The notes below the pieces were generated by a model, which worked only from the letters and a program-made list of their open reading frames with translations, made no database searches and was not told the DNA's origin. The translations under genes and the position numbers were made by a program. From Pipra filicauda (lineage: Eukaryota > Chordata > Aves > Passeriformes > Pipridae), in contig NW_024104365.1 in assembly GCF_003945595.2 (NCBI RefSeq), positions 7,845,049 through 7,909,048 of the forward strand: a stretch of DNA of 64,000 nt, read 5' to 3'. Position 1 is the stretch's first letter. The number at the start of each line of letters is the position of its first letter. Positions 47,561 through 58,560 of this stretch are shown here, in pieces.

Positions 47561-48954
47561 TTTTAATTTTTCGAAAGGCAGCTGCTGTCCAGGCTGGCAG
47601 GACTGTTTCTCTCAGAGCCTTCTCTCACCCTATTTCGATTCACAAAATTCTACAGGCCACGAAAATAGTAATAATAAGGGAAAAAAATAATGGCAATAAT
47701 GTTAACACTCACTCCACAGCTCTCTAGACTTCATTTCCTCAGACAACTGCCTGCAAGCCCCAGTCAAAAAGAACTTGTATGTCATGTTTTGCTTTCAGCA
47801 AGGTTCTCTCTTCTCCTTTATATCTCTGCACAGTTTATTGTCTTGAAGATGGTCTGCTAAGGTTATCCACTTCTGGGTGTTCTCCTTCATCCTCTCTATC
47901 TCCTGTGGCATTGGAAACCTCATGTAATATTCCTGAGCATCAACACATCGTTTTTCAGGCAAAGATTAATATTTGGCAACACCCTAGTGCTCCCCACCAA
48001 GACCTTGAAAAAGCTTCTTAAGGAGAGATGGAGTGAGAGAAAAAAGGTGGAGAAAGAAAGCCAAGGAAATAAGGAGAAAGAGAGAAAGGAAGAAAAACAA
48101 GTTTCACAAACTGTCTCTGATGATTTTTAGGAAAATAAATATTTTTTTTTATTTTCTCTAAAATTGGCTAAAGATTGGTTGAAACATGGAATATTGTCCT
48201 AGTCTGAAAGACCTGTGGGTTAAAGTGCTATTCTCAATATGGGTCCAGGCTCTCCTTTGTAATGTGACTTGATAAAGGGTGTCGATCCTGAGATTTGGAG
48301 AGAGTCCCCATTTCATCTGAAGGACAAATTCCCAACAGTGGGAAGCAGGAGCAGAGTCCTAAACATCATCTTTCTTGAATGAAAACTGCCTGTGCTCTAC
48401 CAGTGTGTATTATCCTCCCCTGGCATCTCTTCTTCAAAAGAGGGGAGGCTATTTTGAAAACAATATCCCAAATCTCATGCTGGTTATGAGATAAACACAC
48501 TCCCCATGGGTCTTTCTCACCACTTTGGGTTTCTGAGGAACTTTGGATTCTTAGGATGTGTCAGTTCTTGTTCTCTCCGTATGACCAGGTGTGAGGATTT
48601 GGAAATTCAGAGCTCCCCAGGTAAATCTGATGCAAGTGGTATCTGCAATATCTCATTATAAAAACTGCAAAATCAGGGTTGTTGTGCTTTTCCCTCTTAA
48701 TGTAGTTCTTCATTGAATGTGTCAGGAAGCAGCTCCCATTTTAATGTTTGATAAATAAAAAGAGATAGGAGTACTGCAAAATACTCGATACCACTCATTA
48801 ACAGATCTGGGGAATCCTCCTCAGATCATCACTGTGTGCCCTCCCTTCACCTTTTCTCTTTCCAGAAGAAAGACAAGATTCAGGAAATTCACAACAGGAA
48901 ACTGCAATTATTTCTGTTATCTTTATTGCTGTTTCTTCCCCCCTCCTTCCACCC
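47561..48954. other. unique sequence, no gene seen
   Basis: A purine-rich patch (AAGGAGAAAGAGAGAAAGGA) lies near 48072. Nothing else is recognised. Confidence 0.4.
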
Positions 48955-49460
48955 AATCAGGAGCGAAAAGCCAAAGGACGGCGAAGAGCAATTTGCCTTG
49001 GAAATGCAACATTTTGGGTGTTCTGCCGTTGATGCTGCATTTTTAATACCCACCTCTCTGAGTGTGTTATCATTAAAACTTCATGGCTACCATTTTATTT
49101 ATTTATTTATTAGCAGCAACGCCACCCCTGCGCTCGGCAGCGCTTCCTGCCTTCCTGATTTCAGCAGCGCCTGACCCCATTTCAGTCAATTTTCCATATC
49201 CTGCCTGTCTCGGATCCGCCGAGGGAACACACTGATGCTGTGTTTATGCTAATTTTATGCTCTCTGAGTTGTGTCTGTTATTCAAAGCAGTTGAAGCAGT
49301 TATTGCCAGTAATCTTATTTCTGTGAGAGCCCCCGGGGCAGAGCAAGCCTCGGAGCCGGTCCTGCAGACCGTGTCAGAGCCATCACAGCCTGCTGGTAAA
49401 TGGCAGCTCTTTCCTGCAGAATCTGATATCAGTTACTTGGCAAACACAGTAATAAAATGA
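48955..49460. promoter_or_regulatory. candidate conserved non-coding element with CpG-rich core
   Basis: Repeat-free block of higher complexity with CpG-containing pieces (GACGGCGAAGAGCAATTTGC, CCCTGCGCTCGGCAGCGC, CTCGGATCCGCCGAGGG) beside AT-rich factor cores (GATGCTGCATTTTTAATACC, TTTATGCTAATTTTATGC). CCGCCGAGG and CTCGGATCCG form a local imperfect palindrome near 49209. No gene structure is seen. Confidence 0.42.
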
Positions 49461-51067
49461 AACAAATCAGATTTTCAAGTAAATAAACCAGACTTCAATG
49501 GCAACAACAATGGTCAGGACAACAGGATTTTAATAAGTGATGCTATACGGGGGAAAATATCGGAGTGCTGCATCCCTTCTTCTTCCTGCTCTGCCCCTGC
49601 TCCAACCCAAAATTATCTGCCTGAGCCCTTATGTACTGAAAGCAAACCAAAACCAAAATACTGCCGGAGTGGAGTCTGCTCTCCCAGTCAGTAAAATGGG
49701 AATTCACTGATGGCATGTTTGGAAATTCCCCTGCCAAGGTCCTGAGCTGTTGTGTTGGGCAACAGAAAAAGAAAATGAATTGTTATTCCTGTTTTTCTGC
49801 TCCATAATATCCATGGGAAGTTGTACCAGACCGTCTGCATTACAGGACAGATGGATGGTCCCTTCCAAGGAAAACCTTTTGTTTGGAAGAGCCAAATGTA
49901 ATCTGTGGTTTTGCCACCATTTTCTTGGGCACCTTGGGTGTATTATTTAAGGATGGGTCTGGCAGTGCTCATCACCTTTTCAACAAGGTTTTCAAGCAAA
50001 CAAAATCACCCACTTCCTTGGTGCTTTCCTAAAAGCCAAATAATCAGCGGACAGAAAAGGTATCTTATTCTAAAATAACATTTAGAGAAAAACTTGAAGT
50101 TCTGTATTTTCAGATAGCCTTGCCTTGGAAAGCGTTTAAAATTTTGTCAGAAAGCCAATAGCTGGGAAAAAAAAAAATTGGATTCTGGCCAATTTTCAGT
50201 TGCCAAAAATGTAAACCATTTTTCTCATAAGAAGCATTTCCTCTAGAAAACTTCAATTTAAGAAACATTTTTCAACATGAAGACATTTCGAATGGAACAT
50301 TTTCATGTTTTTCTACTGCCATCAACAGCACTCAGTTTTTATTGTGCAGCTTAAGGCCATGTTTGCAGCATACTGTGCTCTTTAGAAACTTGCCCAGCTA
50401 TGTTGAATCCTCTATAGCATCAGGAGCTCCCACATATAAATTTATATATGTATATATACATAAATGAAACACAAAATCTGGGATTTAATCTCTTTATACT
50501 ATAATTTCTCATCTGTCAAAACTGATTAATAATGCTTCGATTTCATTACTCAAATAATTTTTAAACTTTTCTGAAAGTCTCTGTCATCTGTTCTCTATGC
50601 TAAACTTCCTGAGCAGCAGAAGTTTTACTCTGATATCACTTTCCTCATATTTTGTAAATCTGATGAAAGTATTTGGAACTTTATTTTTGTCTTTGAAATC
50701 ATACAAGACCAAAGGAAACATTCAGGTCACCTACATGCTCCTCCTGGTCTGATGGCAAATTAAATATGCCCCGACTGATCACTGTCCCTAAAGCCAATTA
50801 ATGATGTTTGGCCATATCCGTTATAACAGTTCTTGGTCCCCAAAACACTGGGTGGCCCCTCACAACATGCATGTTGGAAATGATTCCTGGTTGAGGAACT
50901 GTGGAGTATCAAGGTATAGTAATATTTCCTTGAATTATTTCATTTTACAGCACATAAATAGTGTACGTTTTTGTGTCTTCTCTGATCAGAAGACAAGCAA
51001 AATTTGTGAGAGTATTATTCTATTTTCAACAATATTTACATCGGTTTTAAAGGAGGTAGCAGGCTTT
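49461..51067. other. unique sequence, no gene seen
   Basis: A short TA-rich microsatellite lies at 50437-50465. Nothing else is recognised. Confidence 0.4.
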
Positions 51068-51450
51068 GCATGTCCAGAGAAGGGCAGTGGAGGCAGTGAA
51101 GGGTCTGGAGCACAAGTCTGATGAGGAGTGACTGAGGGAGCTGGGGGGGCTCAGCCTGGAGAAAAGGAGGCTCAGGGGGACCTTTCCACAATTCCCTGAA
51201 AGGAGTTTTTAGCCAGGTGAGGGTCTGTCTCTTCTAGGGAACAAGGGACAGGACAAAAGGAAAAGGTCTCCAGTGTGCCAGGGGAGGTTTAGGTTGGATA
51301 CTAGAAAACATTTCTTCACCAAAAGTGTTGCACAGCTGCCCAGGGCAGTGGTGGAGTCCCCATCCCTGGAAGGATTTAAAAGTCATACTGATGTGGCACT
51401 TGGGGACATGGTTCAGTGGTGGTCTTGTCAATGCTGAGGGAACAGTTGGA
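51068..51450 (+). mobile_element. CR1 LINE 3' fragment, type B, about 380 bp
   Basis: It extends further 5' than other type B copies: GAGAAGGGCAGTGGAGGC, CTCAGCCTGGAGAAAAGGAG and CTCAGGGGGACCTTTCC precede CAGGGGAGGTTTAGGTTGG and GACATGGTTCAGTGGTGG. The octamer tail is missing or eroded. Confidence 0.95.
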
Positions 51451-51533
51451 GTAGAAATGAGAAGAGGGAATGAAATGAATGGTGTTTTTTCCCCACTGAA
51501 TTATTTTCTTTACGGACTTTCTTTTTGTTTTTA

Positions 51534-51556
51534 ACACACACACACACACACACACT
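51534..51556. repeat. CA dinucleotide microsatellite
   Basis: About eleven uninterrupted CA units. Confidence 0.97.
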
Positions 51557-52478
51557 TTTTATAAAATACTCATTTAAAAAAAAAAGAAAGAACTATGAGC
51601 ATCAATTGAGTTTTATTCCTTAAGAACAGAAATGCTTAGAAAAATGATTTTTTGAAAACATTTCTAGATGAAAATAGTATAACTGTTAAAAAGATGTAGA
51701 CAGTATTCTGCCTACTTCTGGACAGATGTTCCTTGCAATAGTTGTATTTAATATGGAGGTATTTCTCCATTCATGAAGCAAACATCAGTTAATTGGATTG
51801 TTCTATAGATTTACTAATTCAGAAAAATATTCAGAATATATGCATGTGGTTTTTTCATCTATGTATGTAAAAATCTAGATTAAAATTTATTTATGGTCTT
51901 CATCAATGCTATTCCTTCTAAAGTAAATTTAAAAAGTCGTCATGACTTTGATAAGAGAGGAATTGGACCACTTAAACTTTTTATATCAATCTCTTTTACA
52001 TCATTCTTGAAGAAGGTGATGGCTGAGAACAAGCATATATGTCTAATGTCCTTCTTCCAATATTAGTATTATATTTGAGCAATTCATACCATTCTTAATG
52101 AAATGCTGAAAAAAATGCCTTCTGAATTTTCTTGGGTTTTTATTAATAACATTTCCATATGTAAACACAAATATAAACACAAATACAGTGTAGGCGTGTA
52201 CAGCTTTGACAGTATTTTCAAGTATCCGTTGGCAGGAAGCTACTTTTTAATATTAATGGCAAATTGCTGGATTTAGGATATCCAAAAAAACAGTTTTCTC
52301 TTTCTGTATATATTTGTTTTACATGTTTGGAAGCATTTGAGGTTTGGAAGATTGGTAGTTATTGTGTGTCCTTCTTCTCACAATTCAAACTAAGGGGTCC
52401 TGCTGTGCAGTATCGAGGAAGGTGGTCACTGGCCACCTGACAGACGATTTCCAGAATTTGGATATTTGGCATCCAAAT
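51557..52478. other. unique AT-rich sequence, no gene seen
   Basis: Nothing recognisable up to the second SINE copy. Confidence 0.4.
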
Positions 52479-52779
52479 GACTCTCACCGCTGCGACCCGG
52501 GTTCGATTCCTGGCCCCCTGGGCAGGTGGAGCTCGTCAGCCGTGGAAGGCAATCCACCTAAGAGAAGGTCACTCTAAACAAACCTACATCCTGGGGACCT
52601 CACTGCCACTGTCCAAGCTTTGCTCAGCCCCGGCAGATGAACCTCAGGACTAAAGGGTGGGCTCAGTTCAGCGCACGCTGTGTCTCACCTAAAAATCCAC
52701 TGCGCAGGCTGGAAGGGTTAATGACCTTTCCCAAATCTTCGCTCGCGAAGACTGGCCATTACTTACTTTACTTACTTAA
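52479..52779 (+). mobile_element. tRNA-Glu-derived SINE, 5'-truncated second copy
   Basis: It begins inside the tRNA anticodon arm (CTCTCACCGCTGCG), so the A box is missing, while the B box GGTTCGATTCC is intact. About 11 bases present in the 24.4-kb copy are missing just after the tRNA head. The body then aligns with that copy over about 270 bases at roughly 90 percent. The tail is CTTACTTTACTTACTTA, a clean TTAC-type repeat. Without the A box it should not be transcribed efficiently by RNA polymerase III. Confidence 0.9.
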
Positions 52780-52798
52780 GGGATATATCTCCAAAATT

Positions 52799-52903
52799 CA
52801 TAGAATCTTAGAATGGTTTGGGTAGAAGGGACCTTAAAGATTATCTAGTTCTTACCCCTCTGCCATGGGCAGCAGCATCTTCCACTAGATCCATATAACC
52901 TGG
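52799..52903 (-). mobile_element. CR1 LINE tail fragment, type A, reverse orientation
   Basis: CATAGAATCTTAGAATGG, GGACCTTAAAGATTATCTAG and CTGCCATGGGCAGCAGC. It starts about 20 bases after the SINE tail. Confidence 0.93.
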
Positions 52904-53504
52904 AAAGGTGCTCCAGTGGGATAGAGGATCACAGTGAACTTGGGTTAACTGAGCTGAAGGCAACAGTTGTCAAGGTTATTCTGGATTTTTATTTTCCCGC
53001 TGAGACAATATTTAACTTTTTGACCAACTGAAGCAGCACCAGGAACAGAAAAGGAAGGACCAAGTCCTATGCACAGGTTTAACATCCCTAAATTGCTTTT
53101 GCAGCTACTGGAGAGAAACAGGCATCACTTGGGCTCCAGTGTGAAATGTGTGTCTAAGCCTAGTGGGATAAGTAATCTTTTGGAGGTTTCCTGTACATCA
53201 TCCTCATGGTTCAACCCCAACTTGAGATATGGAAGACAATCACTCCTCTGCCTGATGCAAACCCAAATCTCCCTGAAGACAATCACTCCTCTGCCTGATG
53301 CAAACCCAAATCTCCCTGAAACTGAGTCTTGTCATTTTAGAGATAAATAGGATAATTTTCCTATTACTGCTCAGTTACTTGTTGCATCAAAGATATCACC
53401 TTATTTTAAACAGATGGTTTAAATTGCATATATTTTCCTTTTTTTCTCTCAGTTAGCTCCTTTTATTGTATTATTTATTTCCATGGCAGAAAGGAGACTT
53501 TTGA
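52904..53504. other. unique sequence containing a perfect 43-bp tandem duplication
   Basis: Apart from the duplication at 53232-53317, nothing is recognised. Confidence 0.5.
53232..53317. repeat. perfect 43-bp direct tandem duplication
   Basis: The unit at 53232-53274 (starting GAAGACAATCACTCC, ending AATCTCCCT) is repeated exactly at 53275-53317. It is not related to CR1. Confidence 0.98.
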
Positions 53505-53700
53505 ATTATAGAATATCCTGAGCCGGAAGGGACCCACAAAGACCATCAAGTCCAACTCCTGGCCCTGCACAAGACATCCCAATGATCCCACCATGTGTCT
53601 GAGAGCACTGTCCAAACACTTCTTGATCTCTGTCAGCCTTTCAGGCCATGACCACTTCCCTGGGGAGCCTGTTCAGTGCCTGACCACCCTCTGGGTATCA
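53505..53700 (-). mobile_element. CR1 LINE 3' fragment of a third type, reverse orientation
   Basis: ATAGAATATCCTGAGCCGG, GGGACCCACAAAGACCATC and CAAGTCCAACTCCTGGCCC are diagnostic of a CR1 end different from types A and B. It continues to CCCTGGGGAGCCTGTTCAG. Confidence 0.92.
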
Positions 53701-54081
53701 GTAGTTTCTCATTAGAGAGAATAATATGCTGCATAACACAGTGACAGGCCAGTCAGCTTCACTATTTTCAAGAACTAGTCTCCTGAGAGCATAGTTTCCT
53801 CTCCCTAAAGTTATTTATGTCACTTGTCTTTAAAGAACTTTCTCTTCTATCCATTGTGGATGTCCCATCATAACCTAAGCTTATACAATTGCAATAAATA
53901 AGTTGAATAGTACCACCAATGCAGTCATTCTTACAGTCAAACAAAGGAAAAAAAAATCTAACTCATCCTTTCATATGGAGTCTGGATTAATGTTCCTGGA
54001 TTACCTCAAAGAATGTCTGTTCTTTCAAATGCACGGACAACAGTGGGATGATTGCTTTTTTCTTTATGAATGAACATAGAC
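53701..54081. other. unique sequence between CR1 fragments
   Basis: Nothing recognisable. Confidence 0.4.
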
Positions 54082-54197
54082 CAAGGCTCTGAGCAACCTG
54101 GTCTAGTGGAAGGTGTCCTTGCCCATGGCAGGGGGTTGGACCAAGATGATCTGTAAGACCTATTTCAACCCACACCATTCTGTACTTGCAGGATTCT
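54082..54197 (+). mobile_element. CR1 LINE tail fragment, type A
   Basis: CCAAGGCTCTGAGCAACCTG, GCCCATGGCAGGGGGTTGG and CACACCATTCTGTACTTG. The last octamers are altered. Confidence 0.92.
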
Positions 54198-54829
54198 AGC
54201 ATGGGAGCCCTAAAGATCAGCTCTTCACCTTTAGATCCACGTTCGTTTTGGCAACGAGAACATAGAAAATGAAAAAGATGAACAATCCATTCCTATGCAG
54301 GACTTCTGCTAATGTTAAAAAATGCTAACAGATTAAAGAAAGTCATACATTTTTTCATTTTATTGAACCTAATAAAAATACATAATTTTGCTCACTCTCT
54401 CCCTCTCCAAAGGGTTCATTATTTGCCATAGACTGAATGTTACCAGTTAGAGGATTTTCAAATATTGTTTCCTTCCTGTTTCTCTTAATTTGGCTGGAGG
54501 TGCAATGATCCAAGTGAATTGGAGCATTAAATTCCTAAAAAAGAAAGTACATCCCTGATTTCCCTCTGATGAGGCAGAGTATACACACACACATACATAC
54601 ACACACGTGCACATGTGCACACAGACACACCATTTTAAGCCCCAAATATTGTGCTGAAACATTTCTCCCTCACATATAGGCTTGGGAAGAATTTAGTGCT
54701 AAATAAATGCTGCCTCAAACCAGGCAAGATAAAACATAAATCATTGCATTAAAAACCTCTAACAAGTCTATCTGCTTTTTGAAATGACTGGGAGATGAAA
54801 GAGAGGAGTCTCATTTAAGAAGGCCCAGC
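54198..54829. other. unique sequence with CA-rich microsatellite
   Basis: Interrupted CA/TACA repeats at 54581-54630 include the 14-bp palindrome GTGCACATGTGCAC at 54607-54620. Confidence 0.5.
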
Positions 54830-55085
54830 GGAACAGTTCTGCATTTATATAGCTGTTATCAAAAGCAATTCATTTGGAGATCAAATAGACTGACAGATAG
54901 GACAAGCAGGGGATCACTACTGCCTTCAGGCAGCCAAAAGCAAGGCTGGTTTCCCAGTACCATCACTAATATTGGGTCTAGTCAATGCTCGTGTCTATTA
55001 TGGCTCGCAGTAACAGCCAGCTGAATGTTAATATACACTTCTTACACTCCAATTCGATGCCAGTTTTTAGCTGAGGGAGTAAATA
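54830..55085. promoter_or_regulatory. candidate conserved non-coding element
   Basis: Repeat-free block with TCF/LEF-like ATCAAA twice (GTTATCAAAAGCAATTC, GGAGATCAAATAG), PBX/MEIS-like GACTGACAGATAGG, and GCTGAATGTTAATATACAC. No coding or splice evidence. The call is by composition only. Confidence 0.42.
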
Positions 55086-55596
55086 GTCTACAACCCTTTC
55101 TCTGAGTTTTTTCCTTTTCCTTTTTCTGGTGGGAGAAGCTCCTTTTGTAATTATTGTGTGTCTGCTGTAGATTTAGTTCTTACAAAGGCAGTGCCACTGA
55201 AGACTAAAGCAAGACAATGAGCTTGCCCCTGTCCCGTGGTGTGTGCATGGACAGCACCTCTCTTCTTTCTGTGCTGGAGACATGCTGCTCCTTATTTACA
55301 GAAAAATCTAGATTCTGTTTGCTCCTTTCAAAATAAAAAGCACTGTATCAGCACAAGGCTGGCTGCAATTTCTCCAATTCAGCACGTCATAAGGAAAACT
55401 TACTATTTCCTCTCCAAAAAACACTGTCCTTACCATTGGGGTAAGCATAAAGACTTGTCTATGCTGATGTTAGCCACCTAAAATATGTGTACAGTGCTAA
55501 ATCAGACAGAGTGAAGGAGTGATGCCCATTTTTTTTTTTCTGAGCTCAGGTAGCACAGAAACTACTTGCGTTTACACAATTTAGCACAGAGTTTTT
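55086..55596. other. unique sequence, no gene seen
   Basis: Nothing recognisable. Confidence 0.4.
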
Positions 55597-55689
55597 GTCT
55601 AGTGGAAGGTGTCCCTGCCCATGGTAGGGGGTTGGAATTAGATAAGCTTTAAGGTCCCTTCCAACCCAAATCATTCTATGATTCTGTGA
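55597..55689 (+). mobile_element. CR1 LINE tail fragment, type A
   Basis: GTCTAGTGGAAGGTGTCCC, CCTTCCAACCCAAATCATTC and TATGATTCTGTGAA. Only 93 bases are left. Confidence 0.96.
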
Positions 55690-56278
55690 AATCTCTTTGA
55701 AATGAAACTGTCTAATCCTCACTGTTACAGCTTCTCAGGATCCCAAGAGATGCCTCCATGGCCCTAAAACATGAATATTATTTTCTGTTGGGTTTGTTGG
55801 TTTTTTTAATGGGGGGTCTGCCTTATGGCCACGGTGATGTTTTTATTGCATCATGCTGAGAATATATGTTGCATGCCTTGGGGTGCAGTGGGAGAGGAAT
55901 TTAGGATGCTGCAGAGTATAAACTGCTAAGGATACTCTTAGCAGATTCCTTCTGGCCAAACATGACCATGATTATACCCCAACCATCTTAGGATATATCT
56001 GAACAAAGGATTTAGGAACCACATACGATGGATTTCTAATTGCTTACAGAAATCAATGCTCTGTGAGATGCAATTGCCTTGGAAAATTGAGATCTCAACT
56101 TTCTAATTTGAGTAAAATAAAAAGTTAGAAACAGCACAAATGCAAAAAAATTGGAACATGGCATGAGAGTGGACAGAACATGTGGGGATATGCTTATCAA
56201 CTTCTTTGTTATATGTTGCATCTTTTTGTATCATTTTTGTTACTATTTTCTCTTTGTTTGTTTCTTTTGCATTGTCAG

Positions 56279-56359
56279 ATGCAGCCATCACTGTATGGAC
56301 AGCACTGGAGACTCATTGGGGTGACAATTCAATGGCCTCTGTAAGAAAGCAGCAAACAG
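56279..56359 (+). other. exon-like segment A (81 bp), speculative
   Basis: A long T-rich tract ends in TTTGCATTGTCAG just before 56279, and AACAG|GTAAGC gives a near-consensus donor after 56359. Length is a multiple of three, and one frame is open with phase 1 at both ends. A second donor-like GTAAGA starts at 56341. The encoded 27 residues match no family I know. It could be an exon of an untranslated RNA, a cryptic exon or chance. Confidence 0.25.
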
Positions 56360-57539
56360 GTAAGCTGGATAGTTTTTCCTGGACAAAAGAGAACTGGGAA
56401 TTGTGGAAGAAGAAAGAGAGAAGGGATAAAAATTGAGACAAAAAGGTGGGGTAGAAAATATGTGAAATGAAGTACAACAGGTAAAAGTAGAGATAATACA
56501 CCAGTTCAGTACTCAGGGTTTGATACTAAAAAATGTATACACAAGATATATTAATTAGAGGCACTGAATCACCATTAAAAATTTGGCCCTTAAGTCTTAC
56601 AGAATGTTCTGTTTCCGGTGCACAGTCCCCTTTCCTTCAGTGTAGAACTACAAATTGAATAGACCAATGTAGCCTGGAAAGGGATGCACAGAGGGCAAAG
56701 TGGGAGCAGGGTAGACAGGGAATGACCATTCACTCTGTCTTCCAGTAAAAGGACTATGAACTAAAATAAATAGCTCAAAAGACGGTTTTCAAAACAGAAC
56801 ATTCAAAAGGACTGTTTCTTCAAAGAATATTTCAGTAAACTAATGTGTCCCTTGACGTCTGATGACAAGATGACACTTAAAACTCACCTGGGTTAAAAAA
56901 ACAATAGGACAAATAAATGGCAAGAAATCATCAGGGAATGTTAAATAGAAATGAGCTTCCTCTGAGCTGTAAGTCACAGGAGTGTGGGGGAATACACCAG
57001 AGAAATATCAATCTTTGTTGTCCTGCTTCCTTTGTTATTCCCTTGGCACTCTGGACACTTCCAGTCACTAGGCTAAATGGATCTTTGATGTGGACCAGCC
57101 AAATTATTCTGTTCCCATCACAAGATGTGTCTTTCCTTTTTTTTTGCTGGGTCTCACTCTTTGTTCCACAGTCCAACTGCCCTGCAGATAGTTTTCCTGC
57201 AGAGTTCCTGATCTGCTGACCTGAGAACCTATTCATGGGTTAGAAAAAAATCAAACCCATTATGAACAAAACAAAGTCATGGTGCCTCTAGTGTTGCCAG
57301 ATCCATCGTAAGGAAATCCAGTGTAACACTTGGAAGCCAAAGATGGGATGAAATACTAATTATGGCAAGACTTTACAAAAAAGGCTATCTGCCCCCATGA
57401 GAGTCCAAGCCTCCAAGCTAGTCTCTCGTGGAACAAAAGTAAGTTGTCAGATTTGAATAATTTCCCTGCATGTGGATAAATCCTCACATTTCTACACAAC
57501 CCCCCCTTCCCCCTCCTCCCTACTCCCCCCTCTCTTCAG

Positions 57540-57652
57540 TTTTGCAAACAAGAAAAGAAACACTAGGAGCTATTTCACTGGATAACCATGCAAATGAAAC
57601 AGGAGATTTAAATGTCTTAGCAAGGAGATCAGAGACACAGTTGGAAACAGCT
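57540..57652 (+). other. exon-like segment B (113 bp), speculative
   Basis: A C/T-only tract of about 40 bases ends in CTCTTCAG at 57539, and GCT|GTAAGG follows 57652. One frame is open throughout, entering in phase 1, which fits the exit phase of segment A. No domain is recognised in the 37 or so residues. The strong pyrimidine tract could simply be simple sequence. Confidence 0.25.
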
Positions 57653-57867
57653 GTAAGGGGCATTGGGATGATTATAAGGGAATAGGATGGGTGCATTATT
57701 TGGCTTGGTGACTTCATTAGTGATATTTGGCATCAGATGCTCAGCTGATGTGAATCCGAAGAGCTCCTCTGTGCCTGCTAAACCCCTCTGAGGATTCACT
57801 TATTTGTCCTGAATATGGATTTCTATATTATTCTACTTTATTTTTTCTCCACTGTGTTGGTCTCCAG

Positions 57868-58014
57868 GCAGCATTTTGAAAATAGGAATTTAAGGCATGA
57901 GAAGATATTTTGTGAGATGGAACAAAACCCAGGGTTTACCTGTTGCCTTGAAGATTCTGAAGACTCATTAGAGACAAAATCTTGGGGTTTGATTCAACTT
58001 ACCCACCAGTAAAT
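57868..58014 (+). other. exon-like segment C ending in a stop codon, speculative
   Basis: A pyrimidine-rich tract ending GGTCTCCAG precedes 57868. One frame stays open for about 48 codons to TAA at 58012-58014. It enters in phase 2, which does not fit the phase-0 exit of segment B, so a simple A-B-C transcript would not keep one frame. No family is recognised. Confidence 0.15.
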
Positions 58015-58428
58015 GAAATTTGGGAATACATCATCCTTACACAGCTAAACCCCTAAATTCCTAGTGGCTTGTCACTCAAAGTTGTTGCTGAAAATGTATA
58101 AATTGTGGCTTTTTGCTCACACAGCAATATCAAATACCTGTGCAATTTTCAACAGGAATTGTCGCTCATAAATTTCTGATTTCTTTTAAATATTTCCTGA
58201 AATAAAATAAAATAGTTATTTTTCTAACAGATATGGGAGTGTTGTCCTGCTCCAGAACCTGTACTGTTTTTAAGATGGACGAATCTTTAGCATAAAGTAG
58301 AAATATGGTTCCTTCTGCAAGAACCTTCAGTGTTCTGGGGTTTATTCCCATTTGAGGAAGATGGGGGAGAAATAAGCAGACATTTGAGACATCCTGCCTG
58401 ACAATATGTGTCCAAAAATTTAACCATT

Positions 58429-58560
58429 TCTGTCCCTGGAAGCGTTTAGAAAAACATGTACATATGTTGCTTATGGACGTGGTTTAGTGGTGGCCTTGGC
58501 AGTGCTGGATTAGCAGTTGGACATGATGATGTGAGAGGGCTTTCCCAACCCTGATGATCC
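58429..58560 (+). mobile_element. CR1 LINE tail fragment, type B
   Basis: CTGTCCCTGGAAGCGTTTAG, GGACGTGGTTTAGTGGTGG and TTGGACATGATGATGTGAGA, then CTTTCCCAACCCTGATGATC. Confidence 0.92.

Larger units (their letters stand above)
55690..58428. other. unique sequence holding three exon-like segments
   Basis: No CR1 is recognised. Three plus-strand segments with acceptor-like tracts and open frames lie at 56279-56359, 57540-57652 and 57868-58014. They are listed individually. No known protein is recognised. Confidence 0.4.
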
